64,000 nt of DNA from Nectonema munidae (taxonomy: Eukaryota; Nematomorpha; Nectonematoida; Nectonematidae): assembly GCA_030549495.1 (NCBI GenBank), contig JAUIRK010000106.1, positions 577,001 to 641,000 on the forward strand, read 5' to 3'. Shown piece by piece: positions 36,817 to 48,700 of the stretch. Made by a program: the position numbers and the translations under genes. A model generated the notes under the pieces. The model was not told the DNA's origin and did no database searches. It saw only the letters and a program-made list of their open reading frames with translations. Within the stretch, counting starts at the first letter, position 1. Each line of letters opens with the position of its first letter.

Positions 36817-37491
36817 CAAAATCCAGGCTTGCAATCTTATTCACTAAAGTGGATGCGTATCGACAATAAAAACAAATTAATTTGCATAGATTTTAAAAAA
36901 TATTTTAGCATGAGCGAATCACATTACACATGATTGCATCATTTGATTCAAGTAAAAAAGGAAAAATAAATAATCATTAATTTATTCATTAGGATTACAT
37001 CCAACTTTAGTTTCCAAAAGATTAGTATATTAAGTTCTATATCATATTATTTTCTTGTGTGTCTTTGAAGTTGACTTAATTGAAGGAAATAGATTTTCAA
37101 TTGGATTTATGTAGGTTGGCAGAAGAAGGTTCCACCTTCAGGTAGATAAAAACTTACATTATTTAATTGGATTTCTAAGAAGACAACTAAATTTTACATT
37201 TATTCTTATTATTCATTAAGCCTTGTGTAATTTCATGAAAGCGGCTCTATAGCCTTTTGAAATTTCACAGTAATAGTCTATCTTTTATTTTCAATTGTGA
37301 ATACTATCCTCAACATTTATTTTATTGTATGCTTTCACCTTTGTTAAACTGTGTATTTACGCAATAAATCTTATAAATAATTTTCTCGAGGAATTTTAAA
37401 ATCTTTTGGTATTGTACAAACTGTACTAAGACATTTTTAAATGCTTTTTGGGGATATGATTCGATTTAACGAAACATTCCTTCCTCTAGAT

Positions 37492-37900
37492 CAGTGAATC
37501 TCAACCTCTTTGCTCTTATGGCCGCGTTTCAAACTCAAAAACTTTTTATGGAACCTTTATTTTTATTGCTACTAATAGTGCTTTTATCTATCAAAAATAT
37601 ACGAACAAGTAAGCACTTCTTTTCGCTATTTTTTATTCGTTTACTCAATTAATTTTATATTTTTAACTCTGCTTATCTATTAAAATTTAGTTCAATTTCA
37701 TTAAATCAAATTTTATCAAGTCCAAAAATGGAAAATTTTATTCGAAAAAATATGTCATTTAGTGTGCGCCTTGAACTTGATGCTTTGATGCCTAACTTGA
37801 TCATTTTTAATATGAACACCTTGCCGACCCCCAATGTTTGGACCATTCTAAAAATATTGTGGACCTCTTGGGGTCCAGATGGACCTCGCTGAGAAACACT
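37492..37900. mobile_element. hAT MITE with 7-of-8 target duplication
   Basis: Left end CAGTGAATCTCAACCTC; right end (inverted) GAGTGTTTCTCAGCGAGG. Flanks CTCTAGAT (37,484-37,491) and CTCTATAT (37,901-37,908). No coding sequence. Confidence 0.75.
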
Positions 37901-38435
37901 CCTCTATATCACGGTTATTTAAATGTGGATCCACGAATCCCCAAGAGTTCTATCCTAATTTTTTGTGGCTATGTTAATTTCTCCAAATCATATAATCAAG
38001 TTTACACTAATATATTAACCAAAAATTTGGAAAAAAGAGGGTAGCTATGGTATAGTTGATGTTTCCTCAGATAAGAAGGATTAGTAGTGGTGTTCCTGAG
38101 ATTTGAGAAATTTTTTAAGATAACATCCATGCTGACATTGGAGTCGCCGTTCTCAGGCAAGAAATATCTTTAAAGTGTTCAACATTAAACATCCTTTGAT
38201 ACACTGAGTTCACATTCTTCACCTTTTTTTAATATACTTTAGAATGATTTTGTTTTGACTTTTCAAGGTATTAAAATATTAAGTTTGTCTAAAAATGATC
38301 CAGTTACTCAATTCGAGACGTAGAAAATATTGATAGCCTGAAAATATTGCAGTTTGTATACTAATTTTTATATTGTACACTTTTAAAACTAATTTATATA
38401 TTACAAGGTTAATTTTTTCTTGTTATATATGCCAT

Positions 38436-38460
38436 TTAACCCTTTGAGACCAAGAAAACA
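38436..38460. repeat. Left end of another TTAA MITE
   Basis: TTAACCCTTTGAGACCAAGA matches the family start. I could not find the right end. Confidence 0.4.
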
Positions 38461-38594
38461 AAAAAAATAATAAAAGATTATGAACTGCTTTTTTATTACG
38501 ATTTTGAGGTAATTAAAAGAAATGAATAATCTTTCAGATGCTCCGCTCTAAAAAAATTCATATGTCTTAACTCAAAAGAAGTGGGTCATGACTG

Positions 38595-39777
38595 CAGGGG
38601 GAGGAAAAATGGACTTTTACTCAAAGAAAAAAATTGACTTTATTGACTTTTTAAAGTTTCATTAAATTGAACAACTATGAACACTTTAGAGAAAGTATTG
38701 AAAATTATTTCAAAGAATCCATGACTTTGTAATACAACAGCTTATAATTAATGACATTTTCTGATTTAAAATTAGATCATTTTCTAGCAGATTTTTCAGT
38801 TTAGAAAAAGATCTTTCTACTTCTAAAGTTAAAACTTGACAATTTTGTAACTTGGGATAAGTACTGCGAGAGATTTGGGAGTTTTCCATATTCATGATTT
38901 TATTGATTTCATTTTATTTGAATCTATTTTCAAGATAACTTTTTACGCCACATTCGTCTTAAATGAAATAATGTTGAAGAAACAAGTAAAGGCATCTTCG
39001 ACTGAAAAAGTCTCTATGTTGACTTTTTCCGACTAAATCAATGAATCGTGAATATTCTCTAACTATTGTTAGCAAGTTTTGACACAGATTTTCTTTTTTT
39101 TTAACAATTTCTTGATATTTGGCAATAAAATTCCATCATCTTCATCATTAATTTCTTCACTGCTGGAAGATTTTAATGAAAATATTTTGCTGCTTGCAAC
39201 CAATTTGTCATATTTCGTTACAATTGGAACTGAAGTGTTGCCGATAGGTTTGAAAAGAGAACGTATTTTCTATTACTAATTTTGAATAATTTAATGCCGG
39301 TAATCTACAATTTTGCAGGATAACTTAACTTTTAAGGTAACTTGTGTAAAAGATGTGAAAAACATGCATTGATAAAAAAGTTTGGGAATAAAATTCCATA
39401 ACTTCTGCAGCGGATATATCGTATGTACCCGCTTTATATCAGCAAAAAAAATTTGTCTTACAAAAAACTTCTTCATGTTTAACCTCAGTCAGACAAACTT
39501 TACAGTAAAACCTTTTATTAGATGAAAAAAACCCAACTATTGTGGAAGTGTTGATATAAAGAAGAAATCTTGTATGTATCGCTTATAACAATTTTAGGCA
39601 CATTGAATCAAAAAGTGTTAAATATAAAAATTGACTTTATTGACCTAAATCGAAAAATTGACTTTGATTGACTTAAAAATTTGAAATTAGTTCAAAAATT
39701 TTTAGAAAAAACAAGTAAAGATCTTCTTGAAAGAGTTTTTGCTAAACGTAAATAAAAGTTGACTTTTACTCGCCCTG
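38595..39777 (-). mobile_element. hAT relic with dimerisation domain
   Basis: Left end CAGGGGGAGGAAAAATGGAC and right end (inverted) CAGGGCGAGTAAAAGTCAAC. The minus-strand frame 38,710-38,895 contains LTLEVERSFSKLKNLLENDL, the hAT C-terminal motif. The rest is decayed (an acidic piece near 39,120-39,200). No target duplication was found. Confidence 0.72.
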
Positions 39778-41116
39778 GCATTGAGTGAAGCATTATGCCA
39801 ATATTTTCTTCTGAGTTGAACAAATTTTACACGGCGATGACAAAACTAGTTGTGCATTGTCTACTCAAATATATTAGCTCTTGTTTCAATTTCCATTTTA
39901 GCTACTCTTTACCTTCTTTTATATTTTCAAAGATATAACATATTTTAATTACTTGGTTGATTTAAGAGCTTGTTGGAAGCAGGGTTGGGAGAAACTTTCA
40001 AGAAGAAGCAAAAGCGTTCTTATAAAACTTCATGCAGTCACATAACTTGACATTTTTTCATCTTTTTAGAGCCCTGCGTGGGTTGTAAAAAGTTGTCCGC
40101 ACCCGCCCGCCCGCAATTATTCAATTTGCATCCGCCCCGCCCTGCAATTATTCAATTTGCAGCCGCTCCGCATTTTTTCAATTTGAACCCTTTTTTTACA
40201 AATAAGTTTTTGTCTGAAAAAAAATTTCTTTGACAACTTGTGTAATCTGAATAAACGTCTCAACAATTGTAATATTTTAAATTTTCAATATAGAATCACA
40301 AAATTTGATTTTTCAAATTTGTATTTTTGGCTTGTATTTTTTTAATTTGCATAGTTTGTTTTCTCATGTAAAACAATTTTACAAATTTAAGAAAGCGTTA
40401 GAGTTTACCTCTTGAACTAAGTCAATGAATCCTCCACAACCGATCGTTTCAAATTGTCTAAGATCTTTAGCTATAAAACGGACACATGCCAGTTTAATGT
40501 TTTCTTTTTTAGCTTTCGAAATAACGTTAGCATTATTCAAAACTGGCTTGATAGCATCAGTCAGTGAAGTTTGATTAGGATATCTTTTGCACTTGTGTCT
40601 CCTAAGAATAGAAGTACCTGTTTTTCTTCCACAATAAGCGAAAGCTTGAAAGCATACTTTACAAACGACAAAATCCAAATCAGTGTTTTTCTCATTTACC
40701 ACGATACCAAATGTCTTCCAGACCCCCAATTTCAATCCATTTACACTTTTTATTTTATATAAGCCAGATTTCAAATGAGATGAAATTTGCTGAGATGTTG
40801 ACGTTGCCATTTAAAATGTGCTAAAGAAAACAACAAAAAAATGAATTATCGAATAATATTTTTAAATGGATATATCAAAAATATGACATTCTATTATTTG
40901 ATTTTTTCTCAATGACGCTAATCAAACTGGTTCTATCTTTCTATTTCAATTACGATTTCACTTCATCACACACCATTTACTCAATGCAAATCTCTTTCCA
41001 ATATACGAAACACAAAGCAATAAAAAATAAGCTATTTCCAAAAAGACAATTATGCACTCATAAAAACTTGGATAAAAGTGAATGCGGACAGACAACCCAC
41101 AGATTGTCCGCCTATA

Positions 41117-41244
41117 TTAACCCATTTAGGGCCAATGTTCCTATTTTGGAACATAAGTAATTTCATCTTCGTCTGCTTTTTTCAATGACTTTTAATATAA
41201 ATCGTCTACGTTTTTTAGTTATCGTCTGCTTTGCTTGGCCTTAA
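41117..41244. mobile_element. TTAA MITE nested in a hAT element
   Basis: TTAACCCATTTAGGGCCAATG start; the interior is nearly the same as both arms at 24,431-24,692 (TTCATCTTCGTCTGC, ATATAAATCGTCTACG), ending GCTTGGCCTTAA. Confidence 0.78.
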
Positions 41245-41249
41245 CTGGA

Positions 41250-41385
41250 TTAACCCGTTAATGACCAGAATAATCAGACGATATCTAATATAAAGCAGAA
41301 GATTTGTATTAAAGAGCTTTGATAAACGCAGACGATTTTATTTTTGTAAAGTCGACTATAGTCGACATGGGCGTTAACGGGTTAA
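41250..41385. mobile_element. TTAA MITE, second nested copy
   Basis: TTAACCCGTTAATGACCAGA at the left and GGGCGTTAACGGGTTAA at the right. The interior (CAGACGATATCTAATAT, AAGCAGAAGATTTGTAT) is the reverse-orientation relative of 2,679-2,785. It lies directly beside the previous copy. Confidence 0.8.
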
Positions 41386-41476
41386 TAAAACCCGCACCCG
41401 CCCTGGCGCGCAAAAATGTTGCTGTGGACAACCCACATCCGCCCCACGGGTGCGGCAAAACCCGCGCAGAGCAGTA

Positions 41477-42170
41477 CTTTCCATACTCAATTTTCCATTG
41501 TCGAATAGGATAATGTAAGTTCTTATAATGCATAATTTTGTTTCTTTTCAATGTGCGGCTATCGCACTTACGCCATCTTAGATACACCACTAAGAACAAG
41601 GAATAAATACACAACTATTCAGAATAAAATATAAAACTTATTAATCAAATACAAAAACTATCAATGTCTACAGAATTAAAATTTTAATAGCATTGAATCT
41701 ATAAAGTTGCCAAATTTGGCAAAAATGGGATATAAGTGACAAACAGCACTGGTTGCAAAAATCAAATTCTCATTAGGATGCGCTTCATGAGAATGCTAAA
41801 CGCGCGAAGAGTATGATGAGTGGGCCATAACTCATTAGTGATTGTGACACACACACACACTAAGATGATAATAAAATCAATTGATTACACTACGCCACTT
41901 CGAGTTTATTGATTTCTTTGCTGTATTCATTTCATTCGCTGTATATGTGCGATCTTCATCACAAAGCAATGATTTGTTAAATAGTACACATTGCACACAC
42001 ACTAAGCAAGTAACTTCCTTTCCTTCTTATTTTTCTATCAAATCAACTTCGAAAATGTGCATTCCTGCATCCTCTTTTTTTATATAACACGAGTGAAGTA
42101 AGTGATTCTTTTTGACGCCCTTTTTTTTTTATTCAATTTGGTTTTCCACTTTAATATGGTTTTCTTTTCC
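41477..42170. other. Spacer with an AC microsatellite
   Basis: A short (AC)n run at about 41,849-41,862. No gene recognised. Confidence 0.45.
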
Positions 42171-42280
42171 TTGGGGTGTGAGTAAGGTTGGTTAGATACT
42201 GAGTTTCGATAACATTTTGGGTTCGATCCCGCATTCGCAATTCTGCCATCTCGATGAAAACACCACAGTGTACCTTTACC
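42171..42280 (+). mobile_element. tRNA-derived SINE, copy 2
   Basis: A-box-like AGTAAGGTTGGTTAG (42,181-42,195), B box GGTTCGATCC (42,220-42,229) and tail TCGATGAAAACACCACAG. Same family as 8,683-8,818, in the opposite orientation. Confidence 0.8.
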
Positions 42281-43627
42281 TTTGAATTGGTCTTTTTTGC
42301 TTCTAAGAACCTTATCAACCAATCTATAACTATATTTGTAGTTAAAATATTTTGATAGTTAAAATTTTTATTTAAATCTATAATTTTGAAAGGTGAAGCT
42401 AAAATATATCAAAGAAATGTAGCTTATCAGACGTCATATGAAAAAAATGAAGCAAGCGATTGCCTGTCAAAATTTATGACAAAAATTTACAAATGTAAGC
42501 AAGCTTTTGTACGACGCTAAATGCAGAAGTATTCTCCATTATTAATCCAAGATATAGATTGTATGAAATATTATATCAAGACATCAATTGAAATATTCTG
42601 ATCGAATTGAATCATATTTTAATCTACTTGCTTGAAAGGCGCCTACCCTTACCATTTGTTCCATCAGAAACTTGGAATTAATTAATCATATTAATTATGT
42701 TCGGCTAAATGTCTTCTTGGTAAAAGTATTATTGTTCAAACCGATGTTCGTTTGTTAAAATGTTCTTTGGCAAAATGTCAATCGGTCAAATGTCCATCAA
42801 CGTTCTACTTCAAACCTCGCTTTATAAGTATTGCTTCCATTCATTTGATAATACCTGTGCTTTTACATCCAAAACTCTTATTTATCGAATGCTAATTTTT
42901 CTGAGTTTTTCGCTGATGGTTCAAACTCTGTACACCGCTATAACACAAGAACTTTTTTCCCATTTCCCTCGCTTATATACCAATGTAGTTTCCTGAAAAA
43001 TATTATTTTTGACTTTTATGCGCGATTTAAATATTATTATTTACTTAGATATAAATTTATCTATTTTTCAAATCTTTTTACTGCCTGTTTTCCCCAATAA
43101 TTATTTTGTATTACTACTTGTCTAGCACGGTATACATCGAATTCTTGTTTTATATTGTAAACGTAGTGTATCTTCCTTTTTTCCTTCTACTTCTGCTTTC
43201 CTCATCATTGATCCTTGTGTTTTGTGAGAGTATGTCAAAAAAATAGCAAAAATTGAATGACTAAAGGCATTTTTTTGGTAAAGTGTGTGTATTAATACAT
43301 TTTGTAGAATACGCATTGCTTAATTTGAGCACACATTATATTGGAATTTTCTATGCACCTGTTATATTCATTGATTTACAGCTTGGATTGTCAAATCGCT
43401 GTGTCACACATTCTCTCTCATTTATTTATTTTTCTACATTCTTACTTTCTTTGCCACAGCCCGCAGGCCAAGTTCATTCATTATACTCAGCTTTATTTTT
43501 AACTTCAAAGTTGTCCATTAAATTTTTTTGAAAGGTTTCTGTCAATGAAGCATAATAAAAGAGCCTCTTTCAAACTAGTTTGCGCTATACTTGAGATAAA
43601 AAAGAAACAAATTCTGAAGATTATGAA
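42281..43627. other. Intergenic AT-rich DNA
   Basis: Near 42,690-42,800 are repeated phrases of the AAAATGTC/TTGTTC type that resemble the repeat at 62,340. Nothing else recognised. Confidence 0.35.
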
Positions 43628-44565
43628 ATGACTGAAGAGGCTGAAGAGAGTAGTTATGTTTATAATATGGATAGAGAAACTATTGAAGAAGATGGGGATT
43701 TCATTCTAAATACTGATTCGCTAGATGATGAGGGAGACGTTGATGTATATTTGTCTGCCTCAGATGACAATTATTCTTCTTGTGGTGTAGAAGATGATCC
43801 TAAAAAGTCGTCCAAAGCACTAATGATGAGACACTGCGTGGTGGTAACGTTATTTTTACGCAGCTTGCTTTTCTCTCAAGAATCCGCCGCAACAATATTA
43901 TAAAGCAAAAACCAAGGGTATTGTGCAACCCAACTTCTGAAATGGACGCATTTTTGAAATTCTATTCGGAAGATATGTTCTTTTATTTGCTCAGATACAC
44001 AAATAGAAAAGCGAAAGACGGTTTTATGAGAAAAAACAATAAAAAGCCTTCTTATCTGATGACCATATTTTCTTTTTATGCCATTTTCATAAGAGCAGGT
44101 GCAAGAGATAACATGTCTTGCTTACAAGATTTGTGGAAGCCAAACCATAATAGACCTTTTTACAGAGCTGTTTGTGGTTACCAAGGTTTGAAATTTTTTC
44201 TTCGTTTCGAAAATTTTAGAACTAGAGAAGAGAGGAAAAAATATGACAAGATGGCGGCTTATAGTGAAATATGGCACATGTTTGAAACAAATCTAACAAG
44301 GTTTATTATTCCTAAAGAGCCAATGACTATTGGTGAACAACTTTATGGATATCGAGGGAAAATTCCTGGTCGCGTTTTTATGCCAAGAAAATATGGTTTG
44401 AAAGTATTCTGGTTGTGTGAATTTGGTAGTAGATTCGCGCATTCTGCAGAAATTTATACTGGTAAAAATTTGGATGCCACATCAAACAAAGATCTGGCTC
44501 AAAAAGTTGTTTTGAAACTTTCAAATCCCTATTATTTTACTGGTAGAGAGATAGTGATTAGTTAG
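43628..44565 (+). pseudogene. piggyBac transposase relic
   Basis: An acidic N-terminal frame from ATG 43,628 (DEGDVDVYLSASDDN) shifts frame near 43,885 into NIIKQKPRVLCNPTSEMDAF, then LQDLWKPNHNRPFYRAVCGY, EPMTIGEQLYGYRGK, KYGLKVFWLCEFGS and EIYTGKNLDATSNKD, matching the piggyBac core in order. The first catalytic Asp (family motif IDEQ) is Gly here (codon 44,332-44,334). The reading ends at 44,565, before the second catalytic block. TTAA ends were not identified. Confidence 0.88.
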
Positions 44566-45592
44566 ACAATTAACTAGCTAATTTGTGGATTAATTAGAAT
44601 GTTATTCATATTTGATAATAAGGTGTTTGATGAATGTGCACATTGAACAACTTGAAATATATTAAAAATAAAATAAATTGAATTGATTTACTTTGTAAAC
44701 TTTATGCATCCAAACGTTTTCGACACGAATCTCTTTATCAAGGATATAACAATTATAAATTGCAATCCTGAAATAAATAAAAAGGCAAAAATCCTGACAT
44801 TTTTTCTTAAAATGTCTCAATTATTTGCAGCATACATTATTATGATGAAGTAAAAGGGTCCTTTGAAATGAAGATATATCAGATATAATTTAAAAAATAC
44901 CTATAACCACTACAAGGTAATTTGTCGTTACATTGCAAAAACTATTAAATAACTTATATTTTTGTTTAATTTAATGAATTATTTATAAATTTATTTGTCA
45001 AATACATTTTTCATCAAAAAATGTTTATGAAATTCAGTTTAAGGTTATATACGCTTTCGAATTTTATGCGTCTCGGCTGGTAGGTTTCTCTTTAACGAAA
45101 TTTCGCGCCGTGAAGTTTTTAATTTTAAAACTGAAATATATTCAAATTTTCGTTCCTTTAAAAAGAATTCATTGATAATAATTTTAAAGGAAAAAATGGC
45201 ACTAAATATAAAATATAGAATTTACACAACTTTACGCGAGAACAAAAATGTCGTAAAATTGCAAACTCTTGTCAAGATAACTTTTCGCTATATCTGTCAT
45301 TTTGAGGTAATAAATATTACCGACTTTTCACGCATCCATCCCACTTATTAATGGTGCTGTAAGAACTATTGAATCCCAAATATAGTTTAAGAAGATTTTG
45401 TGAACGTTCTCGATATAAAAGTTTTGTGCGATTCACACTCCTATCAATAAATATAAATCTATCTTTTTTGTTTAGACTCATTGATTAATGTAGAAGTCTG
45501 AGCGAAGAATCAAGTTACTACTCTATGCGCTAATTTTAGATGTCCTTTATCCTTCGCTTATTCTACACAATATCCTTGTTCTTACATGATTG
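44566..45592. other. Upstream region of the receptor gene
   Basis: AT-rich; no promoter element that I can defend. An acceptor-like GCGCTAATTTTAG at 45,527-45,539 is followed by an ATG whose frame closes before the receptor start. Confidence 0.35.
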
Positions 45593-45778
45593 ATGTTTGG
45601 TGCTTTCATACTCTTGCTATTCTCCTCAAACTTACTTCATGTTCTCCCGGACCATGATACCAAGAGACTTTATGATGATTTACTCCGAAATTACATCAAG
45701 TCTCCGCGACCGGTTTTCAAGCATTCTGACATTGTTCAAATTCAACTAGGAATCAAACTGGCAGAAATTCTGAAGTTG
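45593..45778 (+). CDS. nAChRalpha: Receptor exon 1: signal peptide and N-terminal helix
   Basis: ATG at 45,593; 62 codons, ending in phase 0 before donor GTAAGT. The first 18 or so residues are hydrophobic (signal peptide), then [16 protein letters not shown] and [13 protein letters not shown] match the start of the mature receptor. A further upstream exon cannot be excluded, but the signal peptide argues that this is the start. Confidence 0.92.
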
Positions 45779-48700
45779 GTAAGTGAAGTTGGCTCATGTT
45801 TCCTTCTTTTTGATAAAATGCCTTTATTTCTTTTTGACAGCATGAAAAAGATCAAGTGCTAATAACTCATGTTTGGGTCGTACAAGTAACTACTTTGCCT
45901 TTTTTAATCCAACACACCTCATTTCTTCTCATAAGTGGGCTAATTATTCATTAAAACAGTCTTGCCCACGTTTATTAATCCACATATGGACCCAAAAAGG
46001 GCGCATTTTTTCTTCGACCACTAAACTCTTTAAAAACACATATAAATGTAATCAATAAATTAAATATTCATAAAAAATATAAATAAATCAATGAAAAAAA
46101 TTTATAGCTTAGAAATTACTAAAATTTCATTGATATAGAAAATTATAACTTTGTTCATCATAAATTCTGTTCGTATATAATAAGATTTTTAAATAATTTT
46201 CCTTCATATGGCATTGAAGTGGAAGTAAAGTGTCTTGTTCTAGTGATATTAGCTTTGATTCTGGTTCGGGACATCCCTATTATTTGTTCATTTATGAAAG
46301 AATATTTCTTTTGGATACGATATCAACTGGTTTGGTAGGATCAATCCAACAACGATTGGTGAAAACTGATTCATCTAATAGAGATATTTGTTTATAATGT
46401 CAAGCAGACTAAAATTCTTGAAAAAATAATATAAAAAATAAATAGAGTAATCAATAGACCAAATAACATTACGTCACAAATTTTAGAAAAAAATTCTTGA
46501 AAGCTCAAATTAACACAACTCTAACATTAATCGTAAGCACTAACTCTAACATAAACCAATTTTAGACAAATCCTCGTTGGACTGCTTACCTTTGGATAAA
46601 TTCATTTTAGACTAATTCGCATTGGACCAATTGGTATTAGACCAATCTTAGGGGTTCGGTATCAACAACTCAAAAAATAATTTAAAAAAAGTATTTTGGA
46701 AAAATATTAAATGATAAACGTGTAATTCTTTAAACGATCTAGATGGCTGACCCAAATCAATATTTAAATTATGGCACATTTTTTCCTTAAAATATCTGCA
46801 GGGATTTCAGTTTAGTGGGAAATTTTAAAAGGTTAAGAGTCGGTGTTGGTATCTTTTATTTAAAGTATTAGCAAAACATATTTTTCCTAATTCGACAATT
46901 TAATATATCCGACACTTTTTTGAAATTTTTTGTTTTGAAATTTTGAATGTAAAATTTCTTAATCCGACCTCACTAATGATGTAACCATAGATGTCGGATT
47001 AACCAATCACCACTTATTTTATTATCAAAAAATGTTTACTTTTTGTAAGCATATGGAGTTATCATTCTTTGTCGAAACCGGAAGTAAGAGTTTTCTTTAA
47101 ATATTTAATTATTTGGAACGGAATCAAATTTTGATTAATACAATGCATTTTTCTTGTCAAGCTTGGTTTAAGGCTTCAATATTTATAAGACATCTTTCAC
47201 ATCAAATTTTGATTTTTATATAAAAAAGAGTGATAAGCTGCTATTCAATTGGATATTTTTTGTAGACCAAATATGGCCCATAGGTGCTACGCTGGATTAT
47301 ACTGCCTTAGACTTTTGAGAACCAAAAGTTTGATGTTTAAAACTCTCCTTTCTTTTTAAATGAAATTTTATATACTTAAAGCAAACGATTCTCATTTTTT
47401 GCGATTCTGGCGTTAGACTTTTTTGTTCTTGAGACAGTTGGCTGTCTCAAGGTAGAAATGTTTGCACATTATTTTTGGATCTCTCAAAGGCATTCAACAC
47501 TATACCTCACTCTCTCTTGATAAAAAAACTGAGAACTTATGGATTTTCAAACAAATCTATATTTTTCTTGGAGTCCTATTTTGAAAAAAGACAGCAGTTT
47601 GTTTCAATAGATGACACACTTTCTGATAGAAGGTATATTGCCTCAGGAGTTCCGCAGGGCTCTATATTGGGTCCCCTCCTATTTTTAATATATTTGAATG
47701 ATATATATCTTTCTAATGAAAACGTTGATTTTCTATGCTTTGCTGACGATATTACTATAAATATTCCATTCCTGCCCAATGATCCAAATATCTCCAAAAA
47801 ATTTCACTGGACATAAATAAGGTGGAACAATGGTTAGAAAATAATGGAATGAAATTAAATTACAGTAAGTCCAAGATAATGCTGTTCAAAAATCAATGTT
47901 CTAGTAATTTTCTTAATGATGGATTCAAATTTGAAATAGTGGACCGATTCAACTTACTTGGAGTTACAATCGATAATAAATTAAAATGGCATGCACACAT
48001 CCAAAATATAAATGCGAAAGTATCAAAAGTGAATGGCGTTTTATCTAGATTGAAAAATACTCTTCCTATTCATATAAAGCTATTGATTTACAATTCATTT
48101 TTTTTACCTCATTTAAAATATTGTTTAACAATTTGGGGTCATTCAAATCTGACAACTTTAGCTAAAACTCAGAAAAAATGCCTAAGGCTAGTACATGGCC
48201 TGAGTCCGTATGCACACACAAGTAATCTTTTTTATGAAACACAGGTATTAAAGTTACAGGATTTATATCAATTTAGTTTGGCTCTTATGATTTATAAGTT
48301 GTTTAATTTCATGCTGCCTTCTATTTTCAGTCATATACTTCACTTCAATTCTATATCTATTCAATATGATTTAAGAGAGAAAAATACTGCATTAGTACCT
48401 CACTATAGATGTCTAAACTTTTACCAAACTTTAGAATATAAGCTTTCTAGTTTTTGGAATAGCAACCTTTATTTGATAAACTATCTAGATTTAAGCGTAA
48501 GTCTATACAAAAAAAAGTTGAAGAAAATGTTCACAGAGGGATATATGTTTTCTTGTTTTGATGCAAATTGCTTCTCTTGTTTTCAGACAACTAAAGAGGT
48601 GAAATTATAGTATATGCATTTTATTGTATTATAAGTATATATATATATATATTTACATATACATATTTTACATATATCTGATTTATTGTGAATAATATTT

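Larger units (their letters stand above)
40067..41476 (-). mobile_element. hAT element with BED-finger N-terminal remnant
   Basis: Ends TAGAGCCCTGCGTGGGTTGT and, inverted, TACTGCTCTGCGCGGGTTTT, followed by CCGCACCCG-rich subterminal repeats. The minus-strand frame 40,379-40,810 (start ATG at 40,808-40,810) encodes a BED-type finger (VWKTFGIVV, VCKVCFQAFAYCGRKTGT, LRRHKC) and RFIAKDLRQFETIGCGGFID, the Hermes-like block. The rest of the transposase is missing. Two TTAA MITEs sit inside its right part. No target duplication was seen. Confidence 0.78.
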
